From assembly GCA_016204145.1 (NCBI GenBank), contig JACQLK010000022.1, positions 1-49,247 of the forward strand: a stretch of 49,247 nt of DNA, given 5' to 3'. The stretch is from Candidatus Pacearchaeota archaeon (lineage in GTDB: Archaea; Nanobdellota; Nanobdellia; Pacearchaeales; GW2011-AR1). Made by a program: the position numbers and the translations under genes. Positions 27,895 through 36,400 of this stretch are shown here, piece after piece; the first letter of the stretch is position 1, and each line of letters starts with the position of its first letter. The notes under the pieces are model-generated. The model did no database searches, had not been told where the DNA came from, and saw nothing but the letters and a program-made list of their open reading frames with translations.

Positions 27895-28080
27895 CAACCC
27901 CGCTCGTTTTAAATTTCACAAACTCATTCCTTCGCAGAAATCTCTCAAAGGAAAGCAAAATTTAACAGCAAACAAATTTCTTTCCCACCCGCCCGCCCTA
28001 GAAAACAAATGTTAACCGACGACAAACTCTATTAATGCTTATAATTGGAATTTACATTAACATTTTTCAGAGAATTTTCA
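27895..28080 (+). repeat. Dispersed intergenic repeat, long form copy 1
   Basis: Near-identical to 29772..29950 over about 90 nt, then continues into the shared 'ttAAcatttttcagataatt' module. Confidence 0.8.
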
Positions 28081-28155
28081 CGCAAAATTATTTGCTTTGA
28101 TACGATGACTCGAATTAAAAATTCTTGTTCCGCATTTTTTCACTTCGCTCAAAAA

Positions 28156-28239
28156 TGCGGGTAGAAGGGATCGAACCTTCGCAAGCACTAAGCTACTGGA
28201 GCCTTAATCCAGCCCGTTTGACCACTCCGGCATACCCGC
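28156..28239 (-). tRNA. tRNA-Leu, apparent anticodon AAG
   Basis: Class II tRNA: GCGGGTA/TACCCGC acceptor, D-stem CCG/CGG, anticodon arm CTGGA-TTAAGGC-TCCAG, long variable arm, T-arm GAAGG-TTCGATC-CCTTC, discriminator A. Confidence 0.85.
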
Positions 28240-28546
28240 ATGAGGAGAACCACGATTCTCCTTACACTAACTTCTCCTTTCAAAAAAGAAGCAACGTGTA
28301 GAATATTTAAACTTTCAGTTTTGCACTCGCTGCCGTTCGCGGAATTGATGCTGTTTCATATCGGGCTTCGCCACGATATTCCACTTAAATTATTTTAATG
28401 CATAAAAAATCTTTATTGACGATTAATAGTTGATTGAGTTGATAAAGTTCGGTTTGACAGTTAACCTTTGATTTTTTGATGGATAATTTATTTTTAGAAA
28501 TGTTTGGGATTATTCTTTAAAAATATTATTACAAAAACATTCAGAA

Positions 28547-29476
28547 TCACTTCGCTCTCGCCTGAAGCTCTTTTTCCTTTTGTTTTATTTTTTCTTCGAG
28601 TTTTAATTTTTCAATCAATTCTTTGTAACGGTTTCTTATTGTGACTTCCGTTATTCCGGCGATGTCAGCGACTTCCCTTTGGGTTTTTTTCTCGTCGTTC
28701 ATCAATGCCGCGACGTACAAAGCGGCGGCGGAAATTCCCGCAGGGCCTCTTCCAGAAGTCAATTCAACGTCTTCCGCATTTTTCAAAATTTTCAGCGCGT
28801 CATTTTGCGTTTTCGGCGACAATTTTAAAACAGAGGAAAATCTCGCAATGTAATCCTTCGGAGAAGATTGTTTTACTTTTATCCCGAGTTTTCTTATTAT
28901 AAATCTGTAAGTTCTTCCGATCTCTTTTCTTTCAACGTCTGAAGCGGTTGCCATTTCGTCGAGAGTTCTTGGAATATTGTAACTTCTGCATGCGGTGTAC
29001 AAGCACGCGGCGATTACCGACTCCATGCTCCTCCCCCTGACCAAACCTCTTTGAAGAACATAATTGTAAACGCGCGCCGCCTCGTCTCTCACGACGTTCG
29101 GAAGATTCAAATAAGACGCGATGACTCTCAATTCCGCCATTGCAAGACGGAGATTTCTCTCAATGCTTGTTGAAACACGCTCCTGCCATTTTTTCAGGCG
29201 GAGGAATTTTCTTGTTTGTCCCGCTTCCAATTTGTAAATATCAGAGATTTCACCGACGTTTGTTGTAAGACCTTTGTCGAATTTTTGTATGCTTATCGGG
29301 GCGCCTCCGCGGCCTTTTTTTTCCGACTTGTCGAATTTTCCCGCCAAATCCACGCCGGTATCGACCATCTTCTCCTCGACGACGAGACCGCAGTCGTTGC
29401 AAATAATCTCTCCAAGATTTGCGTCATAAGTCAAATTTGCGCTTCCGCATTCGGGACATTTTTTTACAAAGGCCAT
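28547..29476 (-). CDS. tfb: Transcription initiation factor IIB (TFB)
   Basis: Zinc ribbon 'CPECGSANLTYDANLGEIICNDCGLVVEEKMVDTG' plus two cyclin-fold repeats with 'RKEIGRTYRFIIRKLGI'. Confidence 0.97.
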   Translation of the reverse strand: MAFVKKCPECGSANLTYDANLGEIICNDCGLVVEEKMVDTGVDLAGKFDKSEKKGRGGAPISIQKFDKGLTTNVGEISDIYKLEAGQTRKFLRLKKWQERVSTSIERNLRLAMAELRVIASYLNLPNVVRDEAARVYNYVLQRGLVRGRSMESVIAACLYTACRSYNIPRTLDEMATASDVERKEIGRTYRFIIRKLGIKVKQSSPKDYIARFSSVLKLSPKTQNDALKILKNAEDVELTSGRGPAGISAAALYVAALMNDEKKTQREVADIAGITEVTIRNRYKELIEKLKLEEKIKQKEKELQARAK

Positions 29477-29632
29477 GTTGAGAATTGATGAGTTTAACGT
29501 GGGTTTATAAACTTTTTGCCTTTATAAAGTTTACTCTTTGTGTAGTTTTGTAAAAGTGATAAATCGCCGCCTATTTTAATTTTGTCAAAACCGCTTCGCA
29601 ATTCTTTTAAACGGCTCTTCTCTTTCTTTTCT

Positions 29633-29704
29633 GTCTCCATAGCTCAGCGGCAGAGCGCGGCTCTCATGAGGCCGAGGTCGGGAGGTCAGCACTCCCTGGA
29701 GACA
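29633..29704 (+). tRNA. tRNA-Met(CAT) with atypical T-loop
   Basis: GTCTCCA/TGGAGAC acceptor, GCTC/GAGC D-stem, CGGCT-CTCATGA-GGCCG anticodon arm, T-stem GGGAG/CTCCC with loop GTCAGCA. Confidence 0.82.
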
Positions 29705-29771
29705 TTTTTTATTTGTCACAACTCCGGCAAATTTTATTTCTCCCCCTCCAAAAAAATCTCCCCGTAGCAAT

Positions 29772-29950
29772 TCCGCTCGTTTTGGATTTCACAAATTCAT
29801 CCTTCCGCAGAAATCTCTTAAAGGAAAGCAAAATTTAACAACAAACAAATTTCTTTCCCATCCAACCAACAAAAACCAATTTTAACAGATAACACTTCCA
29901 TTAGAATTTATGATTGGGGTTTTGCATTAACATCTTTCAAATAGTTTCTG
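29772..29950 (+). repeat. Dispersed intergenic repeat, long form copy 2
   Basis: 'ccgctcgttttggatttcacaaattcatccttccgcagaaatctcttaaaggaaagcaaaatttaacaacaaacaaatttctttccca' aligns with 27899 onward. Confidence 0.8.
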
Positions 29951-30249
29951 CTGGGCGATTATCTACTAATAGAACAAATTAATCCTTTCGTGCTTCGACA
30001 TTGAAATTGATACAAATCTTTACCCAAATCAAGACACTCTGCTCGCGCAGCCCCGCGTTTATGGATTATACGCGAAATCGCCCGTCCGCCAAAGAAAACC
30101 GAGGTTAATTCTAAAGCCCTATAAAATAGTTTTTCATATTAACATTTTTTTCAGATAATTCTTGCAATTTTTTCGTCAGTTCAGGAATATTCTGCAAAAT
30201 ATATCATTTAACAGACAAAACATTATAAATTAAAACAAGAAGTAATTTC

Positions 30250-30651
30250 ATGGTTCTGTGGGTTGAAAGGAAAAGGCATGTCTCAATAATATTTTCCATT
30301 TTGCTTGCAATTGAAATTTTTTACGTTTCATCCCTTCCCGGTTCAAAAGCCACCGCAGCAATTCCCTTTGTTGCGGAGACGTATCATTTCAGCGTATTTT
30401 TTTTGCTTGGATTTTTTCTATTTTTTTCGATAAAAGGCGGCAAAAAGACATCGCCTTTTTATTTGGCGGCTGCCTTGATAATAACTTTGATTTACGCTTT
30501 TTCCGACGAATTTCACCAAAGTTTTGTTCCTTTCAGAAGTCCCGACCTATTTGATATTTTTCTCGATTTAATCGGAGCAAGCATTTCAATTTTAATTGCT
30601 GGATTTATCTCAAAGAAATCTATTCAATTAAACGGGGAAATCATCCAATAA
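30250..30651 (+). CDS. VanZ-like membrane protein
   Basis: Multi-TM with 'YHFSVFFLLGFFLFFSI' and 'IYAFSDEFHQSFVPFRSPDLFDIFLDLIGASI'. Confidence 0.85.
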   Translation: MVLWVERKRHVSIIFSILLAIEIFYVSSLPGSKATAAIPFVAETYHFSVFFLLGFFLFFSIKGGKKTSPFYLAAALIITLIYAFSDEFHQSFVPFRSPDLFDIFLDLIGASISILIAGFISKKSIQLNGEIIQ

Positions 30652-30691
30652 AATTTAGTTATTTTTAATTTTCCCGCGTGAAATAAAACGC

Positions 30692-31042
30692 TCATTCAAA
30701 CAATCTGATTTTATCGCCTTTTTTTCTTGGAATTATGTGAAAATGAACATGTTCTACAACCTGTCCCGCCGGAGAAAAATTATTGTTTACCACATTAAAT
30801 CCCTCTGCCTGATTTTCCTTCATTAATTTTATCGATGTGTTTTTTATGCAATCAACAAGCTCTTGTCCAAACCTCGCCGGAATGTCGAGATATGTTTTAA
30901 AATGCTCTTTTGAAATAACCAAACTGTGTCCTTTTGTAATCGGATTTGCATCCGGAACGGAGAAAAAATTATGATTTTCGTAAATTTTTTTCGACGGAAT
31001 TTTTCCGGAAGATATTTTACAAAAAACACAATCGTCTTTCAT
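30692..31042 (-). CDS. HIT family protein
   Basis: 'DDCVFCKISSGKIPSKKIYEN', 'VVEHVHFHIIPRKKGD'. Confidence 0.95.
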   Translation of the reverse strand: MKDDCVFCKISSGKIPSKKIYENHNFFSVPDANPITKGHSLVISKEHFKTYLDIPARFGQELVDCIKNTSIKLMKENQAEGFNVVNNNFSPAGQVVEHVHFHIIPRKKGDKIRLFE

Positions 31043-31072
31043 TGAAACAAAAAAGAAACATAATTTAAAAAT

Positions 31073-32719
31073 TTATTTGAAGGATTTTCCGGCTTTCTCA
31101 AATTCAATTTCGCCGCCGACTAATCTTCTCACAACTTCATTTATATCCGCTATCTTCACTCTTATTTGTTTTGTTGTGTTTCTTTCCCGGATTGTTACAT
31201 CCCGGTTTTTCGCGGAATCGCCGTCGACGGTTATGCAATACGGCGTTCCCGCCTCGTCGTTTCTGGCGTATCTTCTTCCTATTGAGCCGGATTCATCATA
31301 TAAAATTTTCCACTCTCTGCTCAAATTTTCAAAAACATCAACTGCGATTTTTTCAAATTCTTCTTTTTTTACAATCGGGAAAACCGCGGCTTTTATCGGG
31401 GCCAACTTGGGTGAAATTCTCAAGACGACATTTTGCCTTTTCTCGTCATAGAAATAAGAATCAAATAAAAAAACCAAAAACGCGCGCTCAACCCCGATAC
31501 TCGGCTCGCAAACGACATGCGGAAGAAATTTTTCCTTTGTCTCCTCGTCGAAAATTTTTAAATCCTTGCCGGAAAATTTTTCGTGCCGGCTTAAATCGTA
31601 GTCCTTTCTGTCGGCAATTCCTTCGAGTTCTTTCCATCCGAAAGGAAATTTATATTCCAAATCCCAGCAATCCGAGGAGTAATGCGCGAGCTCGTCTTTC
31701 TTGTGCTGGCGGATTCTGAAATTTTCGGGATTTGCGCCGAGCATTTTGAAAAATTTGAATTCCATCGCGAGCCAATATGCGTGCCAATCCTTCTTTATTA
31801 TCCCTTTTTTCAAGGCGTCTTTTATTTTCATTTTTTCCGAATCGAAATTTTTTTCCTGCGCTTCCGCGGAATAAACAAGCAATTCCTCGTCGGGAATTTC
31901 ATAATCGCATTTTGAATCCGGCTTTATGAAATATTCTATTTCCATTTGTTCAAATTCCCTGCTTCTGAAAAGAAAGTCCCTCGGCGCGATTTCGTTCCTG
32001 AACGCTTTTCCGAATTGCGCTATTCCGAATGGAAGTTTCATTCTTGCGTTTTCGTGAACGAGTTTGAAATCGGCAAAAATCAATTGCGCCGTCTCGGGAC
32101 GGAGATACGCCTCTCCGCCTTCCCCGACATTTGTCTTGAACATCAAATTAAAATCCTTCACGGTTGAAACGTCAAAGTCGCCGCCGCAATTCAAACATTT
32201 GGCTTTTCCCAATTCGTTTCTGTCGACTTTTCCGGGCTTTTTGCATTTTTTGCAAACGACAAAAACATCCGAGAAATTATCAACATGTCCGCTTGCTTTC
32301 CAGACGCTCGGATTTGTGATGATGCTTCCGTCGATTCCGGTCATATCTTTTCTCGAGTAAACGTGATATTTCCACCACTCTCTTTTTATATTGTTTTTTA
32401 ATTCAACTCCGAGGGGACCGAAATCCCAAAAACCGGAAAGTCCGCCGTAAATTTCTCCGGACGGATAAGCAAATCCCTTCCTCTTGCAAAAAACCGCCAT
32501 TTCGTCTATCGAAATTTTTGTCGATTCCATTTTTTCACTTGTTTTTTTTGTTTCATCTATTTTAATTTTTGCAATTTCCTTTGCTTTTTTCTCGGCATCT
32601 TTTTTATTTTTTCCCAAATACGCGAGGGTTTTTGTTTTTACTTTTCCGCCAATTCTTTTGTTCTCATTCAGGTAATAATAATCTTTTCCCCTTATTTTTT
32701 TCTTTACGATAAAAGCCAT
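31073..32719 (-). CDS. glyS: Glycyl-tRNA synthetase with N-terminal extension
   Basis: 'FCKRKGFAYPSGEIYGGLSGFWDFGPLGVELKNN', 'GIAQFGKAFRNEIAPRDFLFRSREFEQMEIEYF', 'PHVVCEPSIGVERAFL'. About 70-aa N-terminal extension 'VKKKIRGKDYYYLNENKRIGGKVKTKTLAYLG'. Confidence 0.96.
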   Translation of the reverse strand: MAFIVKKKIRGKDYYYLNENKRIGGKVKTKTLAYLGKNKKDAEKKAKEIAKIKIDETKKTSEKMESTKISIDEMAVFCKRKGFAYPSGEIYGGLSGFWDFGPLGVELKNNIKREWWKYHVYSRKDMTGIDGSIITNPSVWKASGHVDNFSDVFVVCKKCKKPGKVDRNELGKAKCLNCGGDFDVSTVKDFNLMFKTNVGEGGEAYLRPETAQLIFADFKLVHENARMKLPFGIAQFGKAFRNEIAPRDFLFRSREFEQMEIEYFIKPDSKCDYEIPDEELLVYSAEAQEKNFDSEKMKIKDALKKGIIKKDWHAYWLAMEFKFFKMLGANPENFRIRQHKKDELAHYSSDCWDLEYKFPFGWKELEGIADRKDYDLSRHEKFSGKDLKIFDEETKEKFLPHVVCEPSIGVERAFLVFLFDSYFYDEKRQNVVLRISPKLAPIKAAVFPIVKKEEFEKIAVDVFENLSREWKILYDESGSIGRRYARNDEAGTPYCITVDGDSAKNRDVTIRERNTTKQIRVKIADINEVVRRLVGGEIEFEKAGKSFK

Positions 32720-32720
32720 T

Positions 32721-33080
32721 TTATTTTACAAATTCCACATCTTCCAAATTTTGGAATTCTTTGTCTCCTGTTAAAAATTTTATTCCCAAATCTTTCGCCT
32801 GAAAATAAGAGATGCAATCCGTCATTGATAATTTTTTCTTCTTATTTTTATGCCTGAATTCCATGGCCTTCTCTATAGTTTCTACGTCAAAATCTTTAAC
32901 AAATTTATTATATTTATCAAGATATTTGCTGGCGGTTTCCACACCATAGTTTGAAATTAACCAATAAGCTAATTCGGTTAATATAAATTTATTAATGATT
33001 ATTTGAGAATTAATGTAAAATTTGTAATTTTCATTGCCTTTAATAATCTCTATTATGGCATAAGTATCAAAAAGAAACAT
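32721..33080 (-). CDS. vapC: VapC-like PIN-domain toxin
   Basis: ORF 32721..33110; ATG 33080 is likelier. 'MFLFDTYAIIEII', 'ILTELAYWL', 'MTDCISYFQAKDLGIKFLTGDKEF' retains acidic PIN residues. Confidence 0.85.
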   Translation of the reverse strand: MFLFDTYAIIEIIKGNENYKFYINSQIIINKFILTELAYWLISNYGVETASKYLDKYNKFVKDFDVETIEKAMEFRHKNKKKKLSMTDCISYFQAKDLGIKFLTGDKEFQNLEDVEFVK

Positions 33081-33081
33081 T

Positions 33082-33312
33082 TTAAAATTCACTATCCAAC
33101 TCTTTATCAATCTCTTCCATAATTTCCCGTGTTGTTTTTTTTGTTTTTAATGTTCCAAACATTTCTCCAAGAACATTTTTTGTTTTTTCTTTATTCATCA
33201 AAATAGTCACTTCATCCCCCTCTTTAATTTCAGTTGTTTCAATAGTTTTTTGAGGCACAACTATCCCGAATGAATTTCCCCATTTTCTTAATTTTGTTTT
33301 TATTTCAATCAT
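33082..33312 (-). CDS. vapB: AbrB/SpoVT-type antitoxin (VapB-like)
   Basis: 'IEIKTKLRKWGNSFGIVVPQKTIETTEIKEGDEVTILM' swapped-hairpin AbrB signature; 1 nt before vapC. Confidence 0.85.
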   Translation of the reverse strand: MIEIKTKLRKWGNSFGIVVPQKTIETTEIKEGDEVTILMNKEKTKNVLGEMFGTLKTKKTTREIMEEIDKELDSEF

Positions 33313-33400
33313 GTATAAACCGTATAAACATTTTTATTTAAATCTTTCTGTTAAGTAATTAGGCACTACGCGAGGATATTTAAGTTTTTTTGTTTATTGT

Positions 33401-33472
33401 GTTAATACATATATAATAAGTATTTTTCTAATATTACATACATTTATAATAGTTAATACATACATAGTAAGG
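33401..33472 (+). promoter_or_regulatory. Candidate promoter/operator of the giant surface gene
   Basis: Imperfect direct repeats gttaatacatatataataag (33401..33420) and gttaatacatacatagtaag (33452..33471), with TATA-like 'tttataat' (33443..33450) between them. The second repeat abuts ATG 33473. Confidence 0.5.
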
Positions 33473-36400
33473 ATGGGAGGGACTCGTTTAGCAAAAGCCA
33501 GAATAGCGGAGCTTAAGAAAAGGATAGCTCATGCAGAGCAAAAGAAAAAAGAATTTTCAGATTATTTGCGCGGATTGAAACAAAAATATCATCGCGGCGA
33601 AATTTCATATTCGTCTTTCCTTGAACATTTTTATCAAAAGCGAAACGGGCTTAATCTGAAGGAGTGGCTTCTTCATTTTGACGACTATATCAAGGATTGC
33701 AAAAAGGAAATAAGAAAAGAGAGAATAAAACTCCTTGGGAACTATTCTGTGTTTGCATTTTTGTCTTTAGTTTTTATTTCAATTTTCTTCTTGGCTTTTT
33801 CCAATATGAACATCGGCTTCACGGGCTTTGCAATTCAGGAAGGAGAAAATATTTCCGCAAATCAATCGATTTCAGAAGAAATAAACGGAGAGGTTCAAAA
33901 TGAAACGAGTCCTTCCCATCAGATTGGACAAGAACCTCTCCCGCCTTCTGAGAACATAACTGCAAACGAAAGTTCTATTTCAGGAAATTTCTCTTCGGGA
34001 AATTTAACAGAACAAAATGCGACAGAAATTAATCAAACGCAAATCAACGAAACGCAAAATATTTCCGCGGAAAACGAAACAATTCCGATTCAAAACATCA
34101 CAAATCAAACGACTCAAAACATTGCAGAACAGAATATAACGCAACAAAACGTCTCAATCGTTGAAGATGCCACAATAAACACGACACAAGTAACTCCAAA
34201 AATAAAACTTGGCGAGAAAGTAAAATGGAAAAAAACAATTTCCAGTAATGAAATCGGAAACGCCACAATAATTCTCCCGAAAAATTCAGAAAACATAACA
34301 ATAACAAAAATAAAAGAAAACAAAGAAGAAGACATAACTTCTTCAAGCTCCATAACGGGCGCGGTTGTCGGCGGTTCAAGAGAAAATTTCATTTTCCGAC
34401 TTTTAAAAAACATTTTTGGAAGAATAACGGGAAGAATCGTTGATGAAATCGCGAGGCAAAATGTAAGCGTTGAGGTTGAGATTGAAATTGACGAGATTCA
34501 AGCAGAATATGAAGTTGAATATGAGACGCCCGCGCCTTATTCTATTGAAGAAGACATTGCTTTTGGGAAAAGAGTAAAAATTTTCGGTCCCGACGCGGTT
34601 CATTATGAAAACGTTCTCGCTTTCACGAATATTTCTGAAAATTTGAATTTGAAAAATCCAAGCAAGATAAAAATAAAATGGATTGAGCAAAATATTTACA
34701 TAAATCCGGATTCTGTTCTTGACTCGGATGAAAACGGAATTTACGATTATGTCGAGTGGAATGTTCCGAGTTTGAGCGAGCAGACGTTTGAAATAATTGT
34801 AATCACGAAAGCCGAGCATCTTGATGAAAATTATAATTTTGTTTCCGACATTTATGAACAGGTTAAAGAACTGGATGGGATTTGGAGCGAAGAAATTCCA
34901 GATGCACATTATGTTCGCGTAACGTTTGAAAAAAATCTTACAAATGAAAATGATATAACAATTTATCCGCGAATTACAAGCGGAAATCCGACTATTGAGG
35001 TTTATGAGGAAAACGGAAATGATTTGGTTGCAGAATTTTCTTCGCTGAATGAAAACGAATACAATAAAGTTTTTTTGACGAATCTTATTTCTGAATCTCA
35101 AAATGTTTTCGATTTGAAAGTCGTTGGTGGAACAATTCAAATAGATTACATTGTTGACCCTGTAGAAGTCGGATTTTTTGACGATTTTGAAGGAACATTG
35201 GCAAAATGGGGAACGACGTCTTGGGTTGTGACTACAGCGCAATTTAAAAACGGCGCGCAGTCTCTGCAATCTGCAAACGGGCAGGAAGGAGACATCATCA
35301 CAGACCCGTTTGACACATCCAACGCAACTTCAATCAATATAAGTTTTTGGTTCAGAGACAACAATTTGGATGCGGGCGATATAGATTTTTATTTTTTTAA
35401 CGGCACAAGTTCCGCTTATGAGTTGCAGACAGAAACTCTTGAAACTGAAACGGCAGAAGATATTTGGACATTTAAAAGTTTCACAACTTCAAACAGCGAA
35501 TTCTTCATAAGCAATTTCAGCGTAAGATTCAATGCTAATTTGGGAAACGGAGAAAATTTCTGGGTTGATGACTTTTCAGTAAACAAGACGACTGTCGTCG
35601 TGGATTCAACATCTCCAGATGTCACAATAAACGTTCCACAGAACACGACATATCATGTGCATTTTGATTTGCCATTTAATTTCAATGTTTCTTTAAATGA
35701 AGCTGGAAATGCATTATATTCCCTTGACAATGGTTTTACAAATATTACAATGAACACAACAGACAATTTGAATTTTAATGCGACTCTTCTGGATTTGACT
35801 GAAGGAAGTTACACTTTCCAAGTTTATGCAAACGATACTGCTGGAAATGCAAATTATTCGGAAAGTGTTGTTTTTGATTTAGTCATGGATAATATGCTTG
35901 TCAACGGAACAACCGTTGCTCCAGACGGAATGCCGACAAATACCACTTTTGTAATTATAGATGAATCTTCTTCAAATGTTGTTTACAATGAAACAAACGA
36001 TACACACGAGACGTTGATTCCTTTGAACTCAACTTACACAATTGAAGTTCTTCCTTTGGAAATAGATTCCGTAGACAAAGTTGAATTTAATGACGTTAAT
36101 TTTTCTGAAATAAATGATACTGTCACAAGCATTGTTAAAATAAATGAAAACGAAACTCTTGGAAATTTCAGTACTGTATTTTCCGTAAGACCGCAGTTTG
36201 AAACATTTGAAAACGGAACCTTATTTTTTACCGCGAAAGCGAACGCTTTGTTCAGATGCGGAGAGTGGAATTACACTATGGAATCTTGCCAGGGGAACTG
36301 GAGTTTGTTCATGAACGATTTGATTCCAGGAGAAGAATACAATTTCACATTTTCCGGAACAAGGGGTTACGGAATAATAAACATTACAAATGCGACACAT

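Noticed and set aside
27746-28015. 89-aa + ORF 'MTKRDNLRFSSLNFPLK..'
   Set aside because: Lies mostly in the dispersed intergenic repeat; reading frame not shared by the other repeat copy.
29582-29770. 61-aa ORFs on both strands over 29.6-29.8 kb
   Set aside because: They overlap tRNA-Met and have no signal, family or codon support.
34403-35269. 288-aa minus-strand ORF opposite the giant gene
   Set aside because: Low-complexity antisense shadow of a long AT-rich coding region; no recognisable domain.
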